This document shows positions 34,772 to 46,600 of a stretch of 64,000 nt of DNA, piece after piece. The position numbers were made by a program, and so were the translations under genes. Source of the stretch: Gallibacterium melopsittaci (lineage in GTDB: Bacteria; Pseudomonadota; Gammaproteobacteria; Enterobacterales; Pasteurellaceae); NCBI RefSeq assembly GCF_042433085.1, contig NZ_JBHLWA010000018.1:1-64000 (forward strand), written 5' to 3'. How positions within the stretch are numbered: the first letter of the stretch is position 1; each line of letters opens with the position of its first letter. Under the pieces are notes generated by a model. That model searched no databases and was not told the origin of the DNA. It saw only the letters and a program-made list of their open reading frames with translations.

Positions 34772-36130
34772 TTATATATGCAAAGGAATTAACACCAACG
34801 TATAAACAATGATTACCGCAATGCCAGCAAATAATGGGACACAAGTCCGTTTAACCAATAGCATTGGTGAAATATTTGCACTTCCTGAAACTGCAACAAT
34901 TACACCCGAAACAGGAGATAATGCTCGCCCTGTATTAGATACTTGCATCATTGGTGCAATCAAATAAGCTGGATTAATACCTAACTGACCTGCAAGACGT
35001 GGTGCTAATTCAACAAAAGCAAAAAATGCAGCATTTCCTGAACCTGATGCAATCGCAACTAATAAGGTAATTAACACTAATGCTAGCATCATCACGGTTG
35101 CCGCTGTACCGAGATTTTGTGCTACATTAATTAAATCTTCTGTAAAACCAATACGACTTAATCCTTCAGCAAATACCCCTGCAGCGATAATCAACATCAC
35201 AACACTACTAAAGGCTTCCGCCATACCACTATAACATTTCTCCAACCCTGCAAAAACTTCACTTGCACTGCGAGTCCGAATTAATTCAATTAATGCACTA
35301 ATAATAAGCGTTAAAATTAATAATCCGCCCAAAGAAATTTCAGGCAGAACTTTACCATCAAAAATAAATAAACCAATAATTGGTAAGAATGGCAAAATCG
35401 CATAATAAACTGGGGCATTACCATTTAAGATATGTGATGGATCGATTTCATTTAATCCACCAGCTTGTACTAACCCTTCTTTAATATCGCAATAACGTTG
35501 CCAGAAAAAATGCACAATCCCAATCACCAACATCGCTAATAAACTCATTGGTAAAATCACTTGGAAAGCAAAATGTTTCAAAGTATCACCTGCTTGTTCT
35601 GCTGCTAAAATCACATCAACGGATGTCGGAGAAAGATTTACCACCGCCGTAGTCGCACAAATCGCGGCTGCACTTGGTGCAGAAATACCTAAACGGGTCA
35701 AAATTGGGAATAAAGTCGCCATTAAAAAGACCCCTAATGCCGTTGCAGACGGAATCGCAAATGAGATAAATGAGGCAATCCAGAACCCACCAATTAACAA
35801 AATATAAGGAGATTTAATCCGCCGTAAAGGTTTATAGAGTAAACGGACAATCACATCATTCGCCCCAATATGACTCATATAAACCGAGAATCCGATCAAG
35901 ACCATCACAATCATCCCTAAACCACCACCCCGTTTTTCAAAGAGTGAATAGAGGTAATTGCCAATATCAACAAAGAAAATCCCTGTACTGTCTTTCACTG
36001 GTGGTGCAATAAAAGAGGCTATGATCAACAACACAATCCCTGCACACAACAATAAGCCTTTCGCATTTTGCCCTTTAATAATCCAATAACCCACCAATAA
36101 AATTGCTAATGCACCAATAATTAAACTCAT
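34772..36130 (-). CDS. dcuC: Anaerobic C4-dicarboxylate transporter, DcuC family
   Basis: DcuC-type carriers exchange or export C4-dicarboxylates such as succinate and fumarate in fermenting or fumarate-respiring cells. The 452-residue membrane protein has about twelve helices. It keeps the family segments EKRGGGLGMIVMVLIGFSVYMSHIGAND, SATALGVFLMATLFPIL, NLSPTSVDVILAAEQAGD, and the C-terminal NTGRALSPVSGVIVAVSG. It lies 10 bp after pepT and is probably cotranscribed. With yjjPB it gives the cell a second putative succinate exit route. Confidence 0.9.
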   Translation of the reverse strand: MSLIIGALAILLVGYWIIKGQNAKGLLLCAGIVLLIIASFIAPPVKDSTGIFFVDIGNYLYSLFEKRGGGLGMIVMVLIGFSVYMSHIGANDVIVRLLYKPLRRIKSPYILLIGGFWIASFISFAIPSATALGVFLMATLFPILTRLGISAPSAAAICATTAVVNLSPTSVDVILAAEQAGDTLKHFAFQVILPMSLLAMLVIGIVHFFWQRYCDIKEGLVQAGGLNEIDPSHILNGNAPVYYAILPFLPIIGLFIFDGKVLPEISLGGLLILTLIISALIELIRTRSASEVFAGLEKCYSGMAEAFSSVVMLIIAAGVFAEGLSRIGFTEDLINVAQNLGTAATVMMLALVLITLLVAIASGSGNAAFFAFVELAPRLAGQLGINPAYLIAPMMQVSNTGRALSPVSGVIVAVSGSANISPMLLVKRTCVPLFAGIAVIIVYTLVLIPLHI

Positions 36131-36140
36131 TTTTTACTCC

Positions 36141-37373
36141 TTACTTTGTTAATTGACTAAACGCATTAGCAATACCAACAATGACACCAACCGATTGATT
36201 CATCACATCAATCGAAACAAACTCAAATTTTCCGTGAAAATTCTCTCCCCCAGTAAACAGATTCGGGGTAGGTAAATTCATAAATGATAATCTGGCACCA
36301 TCTGTACCCCCTCGAATAGGTTCAATTTTAGGTTGTACTCCTTGTGCGATCATGACCTGTTCTGCCAGATCAACCAAATAACGGTGTTGTTCCACTTTTT
36401 CTCGCATATTTCGGTAATGCTCATGTACCTCAAGTTGAATACTTTTTTCACCATACTGTTGTTGGTAGGCTTGAACGGCATTGGCTAACAGTTGGTGACT
36501 CGCTTGTAAGCCCTGTTGTGTAAAATCACGCAGAGCATAATGTAATTGGCAATGTTCTAATGAGCCATCAATCTTGCGTAAGAAAATAAAACCTTCATAA
36601 CCTTCACTAGTTGCTGGTGTAAGATGCGGAGGCAAGTTGGCTTGAAATGCACATGCACGTTCCCACGCATTCACCATTTTACCTTTTGCCGTTCCTGGAT
36701 GTACTGAGCGTCCGAAAAGATGTACCGTCACTTCATCGGCATTAAAATTTTCATACTGCAATTCACCAACCACACTACCATCTAAGGTATATGCAACATC
36801 CGCAGCAAACTTCGCCACATCAAAATGATCAGCTCCACGCCCAATTTCTTCATCTGGGGTAAAACCGATACGAATTTTTCCATGTGGAATCTCTGGATGC
36901 GTTTGTAAAAACTCAATCGCAGATAAAATAATCGCAATCCCTGCTTTATCATCAGCACCTAATAGCGAAGTGCCATCCGTAGTCATTAACGTATGCCCAA
37001 CTAACTTTTGTAAATTTGGGAAATCTTTTGGAGAAAGCACATCACCAGAACCAAGCAAATCAATCTCTTCTCCTGCATACTGTTCAATTATTTGTGGCTT
37101 AACATTCTTGCCATTAAAATCAGGCGCGGTATCAACGTGTGCTAATAAACCTAATACAGGAACAACTTTCTCAATATTGGCTGGTAAGGTAGCAAATAGA
37201 TACCCATTATCATCCAATATAATCTCTGTTAATCCCATTTCAGTTAATTCATCTTTAAGCAAACGTAATAAATCCCATTGCTGTGGTGTGCTAGGAACGG
37301 TATCACTAGAGGCATCAGAGGTAGTATGTATTTTCACATAACGGGTAAGACGTTCAATTAATTGCGGTTTCAT
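36141..37373 (-). CDS. pepT: Peptidase T (tripeptide aminopeptidase)
   Basis: PepT is a zinc-dependent M20 aminopeptidase that removes the N-terminal residue of tripeptides. The core shows the metal-binding motifs HVDTAPDF (about residue 80), TTDGTSLLGADDKAGIA, TPDEEIGRGADHFD and the final GGTDGARLSFMNLPTPN. The start is uncertain. MKPQLIERLTRYV gives 410 residues, close to 408 in E. coli, and is used here. In-frame ATG codons at 37412-37415 and 37448 would add 13 to 25 residues. E. coli pepT is FNR-activated, and an FNR-like box lies upstream here too. Confidence 0.92.
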   Translation of the reverse strand: MKPQLIERLTRYVKIHTTSDASSDTVPSTPQQWDLLRLLKDELTEMGLTEIILDDNGYLFATLPANIEKVVPVLGLLAHVDTAPDFNGKNVKPQIIEQYAGEEIDLLGSGDVLSPKDFPNLQKLVGHTLMTTDGTSLLGADDKAGIAIILSAIEFLQTHPEIPHGKIRIGFTPDEEIGRGADHFDVAKFAADVAYTLDGSVVGELQYENFNADEVTVHLFGRSVHPGTAKGKMVNAWERACAFQANLPPHLTPATSEGYEGFIFLRKIDGSLEHCQLHYALRDFTQQGLQASHQLLANAVQAYQQQYGEKSIQLEVHEHYRNMREKVEQHRYLVDLAEQVMIAQGVQPKIEPIRGGTDGARLSFMNLPTPNLFTGGENFHGKFEFVSIDVMNQSVGVIVGIANAFSQLTK

Positions 37374-37466
37374 CGCCGTATTAATCTTCGGAGTAAAATT
37401 ATTTACAGACATCATTTCAATTCTTCTTTTATCAGTTAATTTCATCATATTTCAGATAGTGATTGC

Positions 37467-37494
37467 TTTATAATCATTCAAATTGGAATGAAAA
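37467..37494 (-). promoter_or_regulatory. Candidate promoter of pepT-dcuC
   Basis: On the minus strand -35 TTTTCA (37489-37494, 4 of 6), a 16-bp spacer and -10 TATAAA (37467-37472, 5 of 6) are visible. Transcription would start near 37460, upstream of all candidate start codons. Confidence 0.4.
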
Positions 37495-37579
37495 TAGAGC
37501 GAATTCCACTAATCTTGACGTAATTTTAACAGATAAAATATCTTCAATCTGGAATAAGAAAGTATTTCCTAAAAAAGAG

Positions 37580-37593
37580 CTGATCTCAATCAA
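37580..37593 (-). promoter_or_regulatory. FNR-like box upstream of pepT-dcuC
   Basis: CTGATCTCAATCAA matches the FNR consensus TTGATNNNNATCAA at 9 of 10 specified positions. It lies about 120 bp upstream of the candidate promoter, not at the classical -41.5. A second promoter would be needed for class II activation, and the -10 at that spacing is poor. Confidence 0.4.
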
Positions 37594-37623
37594 ACGTTAT
37601 TCAGTCTTTGCTTAATTAAGGAA

Positions 37624-37660
37624 TATAAAAAAACCCACCATACCGAAGTAGGGTGGGTTT
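37624..37660 (-). terminator. Strong terminator of the giant adhesin gene
   Basis: On the minus strand AAACCCACC, a 12-nt loop and GGTGGGTTT are followed by a run of seven T residues in total. It sits 27 bp after the adhesin stop codon. Confidence 0.9.
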
Positions 37661-37686
37661 ACTTATCTATCAGTAGATACGGTTAA

Positions 37687-40600
37687 TTAGATAATCATCG
37701 TGGTAATATGATCATCGATATATAATTTCTCCGTTACGTTGTCGTGGCTATAGGTATAAAGTTTATAGCCTATTTGGTCTGAGGTTGCCGATGTCCAATC
37801 GTTTGTAATCTCAACCTTGTTTTTACCCAACGCAGTCGCATCCAGACTTTCAGTACCTTTGATATAAAGTTGATGTTCATCATTCAACTTAGTGGCATTC
37901 ACTCTGACCTTATCACCCACATTGGAAGAGTTAAATAGAATTTCTTCCATACCCCACAATTGGGTAGAACCAGAATTGTTACCACCAACTACAAAGTTAT
38001 CTTGTCTATCATCACCAGCATTACCAATAATGACTTTATCATGACCAGCACCACCATCAATGATGTTGGTGTTATCGCTAGTTACTTTACCATACAGAGC
38101 GATGATATCGTCGCCGGCACCGGCGTGAATCCAGTTGTTGGTGCCTTTAACGTTGTACAGTTGGATATCGTCATTACCTGCGCCGGTGTAAACAAGGTTA
38201 TTGCTGTTTACATTGTTCAACATTACCAAGTCGGTATCCGGTTTGTCGGCTGTTGCGGTTTCCGAGCCAGTCCAAATACGGGTGTTATTGATTTCACCGG
38301 CAAAATTTTGACCAGTGATACCCAACACGATGCTATCGTTACCATTACCACTGATGATACGTGCGCCGGTTGTGCTGCTGCCAACGCTAAAGCTATTGTT
38401 ACCCTCACCCAAGTCGATACGCGCAGCTGTGTAGTGGTTGTTATCCCAAATACCGTTGCCAAAATCGGTACCTCTACCGCCGGCTCTGGCAGCGCTTGCC
38501 TGCAAGTGTGCGATGATTTGATCTTCCAATTCGGTATGGCTTCCGCTCATATTACCGCCACTCATTATATTGCCATAGAATGTACGGTAGTACGACATAC
38601 CATAGTCATTATAGTCCTGGTACAAGTTTTCTCTGTAGCTAGAGGAAGCAGCGGCTTCTTCATTGCCACGGAACATATCGTACAACCATTCGATATCATT
38701 GGCTTGACCGCTGGTACCACCAAGATAGAGGTTGCCATCGATACGCATTTTATCATCGCCATCGCCCATCAAGGCTGCGACTTTACCGCTCAACGAGCCA
38801 TGGATTTGGACATCGCTGCCGTCTTCGGATATAAGCGCAAAGCGTGAGAAACCGCCATCTACCGCAACATCGCCATTGACAGTCAATTTATCGTTGCCTG
38901 TACCCAAGTTGATGATATTGCTGCCTTCCCAGGTGTCATCATTTTGGGAAGTGATTTTGCCTGTGGTCATCACGTCGTTACCGGCGCCGAGGTTGAAGTA
39001 GTTACCGGCTGAAGTTTCGTTACCTGCCAAGACAGTACCAGCAATCTTCAAGGTATCATCGCCACTGCCCATATCAAATTTAGCATTGGTATAGTGCAAC
39101 GACACACCTTGAGAACCAGCCACGGTCAAGCCAGTATCGTATGCTGTGCTGGTGATATCAATCAAGTCGTTACCGTCCCCCATAAAGAACTGTTGCGAAC
39201 CGTTAAAGTTGATATTCCAACTGTTGTTGGTACCAGACAAGAATTTGGTACGGATAGTATCATCGCCTTCATTGGTACTGATTCGTGTGTTACCAACAAT
39301 CGCTTCCGATTGGATATAGTCGGCACCGCCGGCTTGCGTATTCAAATCAAAACGTCTATCGCCGCCAATTGTACCAATTACACCTTGGATAATTGCATCA
39401 CTCCAGCTATCATCAGTGCGGACTTTAGCAACATTGATGATATCGCCACGAGTGTTGTCGCCATTCCAAGTATAGTAGTGGGCGTCGTTATCCGTTGTAT
39501 TTGCCCAACCTACAGCATGGTCGCTATGGTATTCTTTACCATTGTCGTTATCGCCGGCAGCCCAGCCATAATATGGGTTCGCATCGTCTTCCCAACGCAT
39601 CAACCAGTCGAGTTTCGGGTTAGCAACAGCTTTGTTACCAACATTGTGGACTTTGTCTGCTTGTGGCGTACCAAAGTTTTCGGTATTACCGTCAACAGTC
39701 ACACTATTGTTGGTAGAAGTTACTTTACCATCTAATGATTCATCGGCATCAGAAACGTTGTCTACACGTACAGTTTGGGTAGTTTTTGGTGCAATATTTG
39801 CATCATCCGCTACAGACACTTTCACTTCATAGTTGACGCCATTTTTGTGGGTCAAGTCGGTGAATTTACCGGTGTAGTGGGTTGTATCCTCTGTAATGTC
39901 TTGAGTTACAGTTTTTTCAACCTGTTGTGTGTCTTTGTTGATCAACTCAACTTTGACTTTCTTCGTAGTGTCTAAAGGATCTGCCAAAGTGTAGTCGTAG
40001 GCAATTTCGGTGCCTGAAGTATCAACAACATTAGCTGTAAAGTTGTTTTCATCTGTTGTTGTGATAGAAGCACTGTCGATAGACATCACTGTTGGTGCAG
40101 CTTCTGTTACATCGCTTGCTGGTGCAGATGTATTACCAGCTTTGTCGGTAGCAGTTGCTGTTACTGTTGTACCTACTGTCAAATCGCTGACTGTTACAAT
40201 ATTACCATTAATAGTTGGTGTAAAGTCGCTACCCTCTTGAACATCCCAACTATCGCCATTTTTCACCAAAGTCGCAGTTTTGTTATCTGATGTTGTGATG
40301 GTTACAGTGGTTGCATCGGCATCAGTTGGCAAGTTCACTGTCGCAGTGTTTTCTTTTGCACCTACAGTAACAGCTGGTGCAAACGCATCGTACCAGTAGC
40401 TGTGTTCAATCGCTGTTGCTTCACCCCCTTTTGATGTGTAAGTCGCTTTCAACGTCAACGCTTGACCGTCAGTTTTGCTTGGATCGATGTCAAAATTGTA
40501 AGTCAACTCTTTACCCGCTTTGTACGTATCTACTTTAGCTTGAGTATCCAATGTGATTGTGACTGGTTGACCTGCATTGTAGAACGTAATCTTGTCACCA

Positions 40601-43600
40601 ATTTGTGCATCACTTGGTGCATAGATTTTATACGGAATGTTAGTCGCATAAGTCGAACCATATTGAGTCATTGCTGATTCAGTACCGTTCAGCACTGCTT
40701 CATAATAACCAATAACCGCAGCGTCATTGGTTGTTGCATTGTTCACCAATGGGATCAAGTCGAATTTATCAGAACCATATTTAATGTTGAATACATCGTT
40801 ATAGCTTTGAGTTTCGCCATTAGAAGTTACTGCATCTACTTTGATCGCTTGTGGTTGGCTACCAATCACTTGAGCAGTTGTTGGTTTTTCTGTACCAGTC
40901 AATAATTTTTGAACATCGGCAACAGTCAACGCAACTGTCTGATCTGAACCATTGTTGGTAATTTCTTTAGTTACTGTCGCACCATTGGCAGACGTCAATG
41001 TCAAGGTTGTAGTTGTACCTGCTGGACCATTTACAGACAACACACCACTTAATGCTGCTGCACCAATCGTATCGATGGTGTTGTTTTCGTTGTCTTTTGT
41101 GTTCAATGCTGGTTTATCACCTTCTGTCAAGTCTTTGATAGTCACAGTAAACTCTGCTGGAATATCAGGTACTACTGCAGCAACGCTTACATCAGTAGCA
41201 GCGGCTTCGTTACCTGCAGGGTCTTTGGCAACTGCATGAACTGTCTGACCGCCGGCATTTTTCACAGTAGCTGTAGTAGCTGTAGTACCATCTGGATTGA
41301 CAGTCACGCTATCGTTATTAGACGATGTCCATGCTGAGCCATTGTATGTCAATGTTACAGGTGTACCATCACCTACAGTCACTTCTACAGTGTCACCATC
41401 TTTTGGTTCAACTGGCAATGTCAATGTTGCTGTACCGTCATTATTAGCTGCTAATGATGGTGCATTTACAGTTGTATCAAGTACAACATTTTCCAACACT
41501 GGGCTAGTTACGCTATGACCTGCTGGGTCTGTAGTCGTTACGCGTACATTGTAAGTACCATCTTCAGGCAAGACATATTTGCCGTCAGCATTTGGACTTA
41601 ATTGAGCCCAATCGTCGCCGTCTTTTTGATACTCGACTTTGTTAGTATTGGCTGAATCCACATTACCAACAGTCAATTCACCATTTTTGGTGATTTTATC
41701 GCCTGCTGTACCAGTATCTTCTGTCAATGTAACAGTTGGTTGGGCTGGAGAAACATTATCCAACTTGATAGCATCACTTGGTGTGCTGACATTACCTGCT
41801 TTGTCGGTTACTTGGACTTTGTATGCTGTACCGTCGGCAGTAATATCAGGGAATGAGAAATTACCAGTACTATCTACATCGGCAGTTACAGGTTTGCCAT
41901 CTTTCATCACAGGTGAGCCGTTGGCATCCAACAATGTAGCTTTGTCACCTTCGCCGGCATTTTGTACTGTACCAGAAAGTACGCCATTATCGGCATAGCC
42001 ATCGCCGTTGCTATCTGTCCAAACAGGCGTACCTGATGGCGTTTTATCTACAATCGCAGAAACTGTATTTGATGGTTTAGACTCACGACCTGCATCGCCC
42101 GGTTCTTTCACGGTAGCGGTCAAGGCGTAATCGCCTTCTGCAGCAAATTTATCTTTTGGAAGAGGAACCTCAATCACAACACCTGCTGAAGTATTGGTAC
42201 CTACTGGGATGGTGTAATCTGTAATAACATCATCACTATTTTTGATAATGATATGGTCGCCTGGTTCTACACCTGCTGGTAAAGTCACTTTGGCAGGGAT
42301 AGTAGTAGCGTTTGGATCGTTTTTCAATTCGTTAGCATTCAAGTAACCATCTGTCGCTGCTGGGATAAGCAAAGACGGACCAGTATCGGCGACACCATCG
42401 TTAGAGTTGTCACCTGGTACCAAACGGTCGATATCAATTGTTGCATCGGCAATGCGAGGTGTTTCACCACTCTTATTGATTTTCACTTCAACATGTGTAG
42501 TAACTTCGTTGGTTGCAGCAGTTACAGGAGCATTAATTACAACAAAAGTATCAACTTTGTTATTTGAATCTGTCGGTCCTACAATAGATGATGTTTGAAT
42601 CATATCCCGTGTAACTGGATAGTCTTTACCATTGATAATAACTTTAATGGTATCACCATTACTAAGATCAATACCATCTGGTAAGTTGATACGTACCGGT
42701 ACCTTGTTATCTGTGATTTCACCAGCAACCAATTTATTATCGCCATTGGCATCACTGGTATAAGTGATAGCAACAGATTCACTGCCCACATTCCAGTTAT
42801 AGTCAATGTCAGCGTTAGTACTTACAAATTTGTTAACACCATCAGTTACACCAGCAGTTAAAGATATTTCACCTTCTGCATGCACTGCATCTATTGTTGC
42901 AGGCAATGTAACATCAAGAACCACTTTTTTCGCTGCAATCTCATCAGCAGTTAATTGGTGCTCAATACGTTGCCCATCTGATGTTTGAATTGTAGTCTCT
43001 GCCCCATCCTTAGGCGTTTGTGTTCCTATTAGAGCAATTGTGTCACCTTCTTTTAAGCCCTCCATGTTTTCCAAACCGACTGTCACATGGATCACGTTAT
43101 CGTTACCGATTTCGTTACGTTCCAACTTATTGTCTTGCGGTTGGGTATCATCACTGTAAGTCAAAGTGAGTGTACCTGTCGGCGCAACAGTATCGATATT
43201 CACAGTTTTTGGTGTGCTAGATACGCCTGCTGGGCTAGTGGTTTGTACGGTGTACTTACCATCAACTGGTGCATTGACACTAAATGTACCGTCTGGATTG
43301 ATATTGGCTGTACCTACAACAGTGCCTTGTTCATTCAACAACTCTACTGTACCAGAGGTTACAAGCTTGTCCGCACCATCTTTGACTGTACCAGTCACTT
43401 TACGTGTATTGCCATCAGCTGCATATTCTGCGGCAGTAATTTTGCCGTCGCTAGCAGCATTGGTCAATGCAATATTTGGCGCACGTAAGTCTAGTGCAGT
43501 TGCTGTACCTGGTTTAGATACATTGTGATCATCATCTTCTGCTGTTGCTGTAACAGTTTCACCATTCGTTAATGGGTCGCCTGCAACAGGAGCACTATAT

Positions 43601-46600
43601 TGACCATTAGCTGGCACGTCTTCTACAACAATAGGATCTTTACCTGGAACACCTGGAACAGTAATCGTTACTTTGCTACCTGGTTCGGCTGTACCGCTAA
43701 TTGTTTTACCATCAGCAGAAACTTGGACAGTCGGTGCCTCTGGTGCTGTAGTATCTTTAGCTTTTGCTGTTGTTTTGTCTGCAACTTCTGGAGAAGTGTT
43801 ACCTGCTGCATCGGTAGCAGTTGCTTTAACAGTTTCACCATTGGTTAATGGTTTAGTTGGAGTAGCAGTAAATGTACCAGAATGTGCAGGATCTTCTGTC
43901 GCAGTCAAATCTGGAGTACCATCACCATTGGTGTCAAGTTTAACTGTGCTACCTGCTTCAGCTTTTACAGTAATTGTTGAACCATCTGGAGAGATAGTCA
44001 CACTCTGAACTTCTGGTGCTTCGGTATCTAGATTTACTTTACCAGTACCAGCAACAGAACGGTTACCTGCAGCATCTTTGACATAAGCAGATACGTTCAA
44101 ATCACCTTGTTGTGCTGTTACAGACGCAGTGTAACCGTTACTAAGCATATCGCTTGTGATGATTACTTCTTGTTCTGTATCTTTATTTACAGTATATACC
44201 AATTTGTCGTCTACTTTACTACCCTCTGGGATAGAAATGTGGACTTTGACAGTATTGTTTTGGTTACCCATTTCGGCAATATTCAAATAGCCTTTTGGCA
44301 ATGCTGTATCTTGTGGGAATGTGATGACTGGTGCTTTATCACCATAAGTATCATTATCCAATGGGCTGTCTGCACCACCAGGAACAGTTGTATCTACAGT
44401 AAACTCAATCGCATTCGATGGTTCAGATTCACGACCTTTCTCACCGTTTACTGTTGGTTCTGCTACTGTTGCAGTAACGAGTACATTCAAACCATCAGTC
44501 AATTTAGCAGCTGGGATAGTGATCTCTACAGGTTTACCAGCATCTAGGTCAGCTTTTGTTACAGTATGTGGTTCCACCAATGGTTGGCCCGTTGTTTGGT
44601 TGGTCAAGGTAATAATATCACCGACTTGTGTACCTTCTGGCAATGCCACTTTGGCAATAACCCCATCTTTCGCTTCTGTAGCATTCACTGCACCATCTTC
44701 AGCTTTTTCAATGATCAATTCTGGAGCACCTGTTGGATACTTATCATTCACAACTAATACTTTTTCTGCTGGTACTGGTGCTTTTGAAGTATCATTTGGC
44801 ACATATTCTGCTTTGACTTTAGTTTGATTTACACCATTAACATCAACCACGCCTGCATTGATTATGATGTACTGTTCACCATCGCTAATTGCGACTTTAT
44901 GATCGCCAACAGTAACATTATCTTCACTAACTTTTACAGACAATTCTGTTACTTCACCATTGATGGTTACTTTCACTTTATCGCCAGTTGCCATGTTATT
45001 TGGTAAGACGATTTTAGCCTCAACCTTGCTAGGTGTTTTTTCTATTTCGCCATCGGTACCTACACGTAATACACCATTATGATTGGTATCTTGTGGATAT
45101 TCCACACGTGGTACGCCATCAATAGTACGATTGATAAAGACTTTAGTAATATCAGATGGTACAGACTCTTGACCCACAGGGTCTACTACTTTGGCTGTCA
45201 ATGTCCAATCTTTTTGATCTTGACCAACAGAAACACCTGTAAATGTAGCTTTCCCTGCATCAATATCAGCTTTTTCCAATACTTTGGTATAAGTATGACC
45301 TTGGTTATCCACCAAAACAACTTCATCACCAACACTCACATTGCTGGTAGGCAATTTCACATCGATAGATACTGTGCCATCTTTACCAATTTCTTTACGG
45401 TTCAATATACCGTCAGCAGGACTATTGTTGTCAAGGATTGTCACCACAGGTTTTTCGGCAGCACTAGTATCTGCTTTGCCATCGTCTGAAGCATCGCCTG
45501 GTACTTTGGTATCGACTGTAACTGGTGTAGTTGTCGCACTTGGCAATCCTGGTTGACCATTTGCACCTTTATCTGTTACGCCAACTTGATAATCGCCATC
45601 AGAAACATCCTTAAAGGTGAATTTACCAGTTTCTGGATCGATAGGTGCTGTTGCAACAACCTTGCCATCTTTATCCAACAATGTAGCTGTACCACCTTTG
45701 GCATCTTCGGCTGTACCAGAAATATCTCTGTTACCTTGAGTTTTTACATCTGCAGCAGTCAAATCGCTATCATTAGCTGGTGCATCCAATTGTGGTGCAT
45801 TTGGTGCTGTAGTGTCTGGTGCATTAGTCGTCACTGGGTCAGATGTGTTGCCAGCGTCATCTGTTGCTGTTACTTGCAACTCTTCGCCATTAGACAATTG
45901 CGGTGTAACTGGGATTTCAAAGTGCCCTTCTTGATCTGCAGTATCAGTGAACTCTTTGCCATTTGGTGTTGTTACAGTCACCGTGCTATTTGGTTCAGCT
46001 TGACCAGATACCACTGTCGAATCATTGATATTTTCAACTTTATCTACAGTTGGGGCTACTGGTGGTGTTTTGTCTTGTGCAGTAGCAGTAGCTTGTGAAC
46101 TATTACCCACCTTATCAGTTGCAGTAGCCGTTACAGTTTCTTTGTTAATCAACGGCGTGGTTGGGGTGGCAGTAAATGTACCAGAATTAGCAGGATCTTC
46201 TATCGCGGTCAAATCTGGTTCGCCATTGCCATCGGTATCCAATTGGACTTTGCTGCCTGGATCAGTCGTAACAGTGATAGATTTACCATCATCAGCAATA
46301 GTCACTTTTGGTGTTGTTGGTGGTGTGGTATCTGGTGCTTTAGTCGTTGCTTTTGGAGATGGATTACCTGCATCATCTGTAACAGATGCAGTAACAGTTT
46401 CGCCATTGGTTAATGGTTTATCCAATTTTACGCTATAGTTACCATCTTTATCTGCTGTGGTTGTTTTTTCAGGTGTACCATCACCATTAGTGTCGATGTT
46501 TACAGTGCTACCTGGCTCGGCTTTACCTGTAACAGTTTGGTTATCTGCACCCAATTTGACAGTTGGTTGTGTAGGCGCAACAACGTCGTCTGCTGTAACA

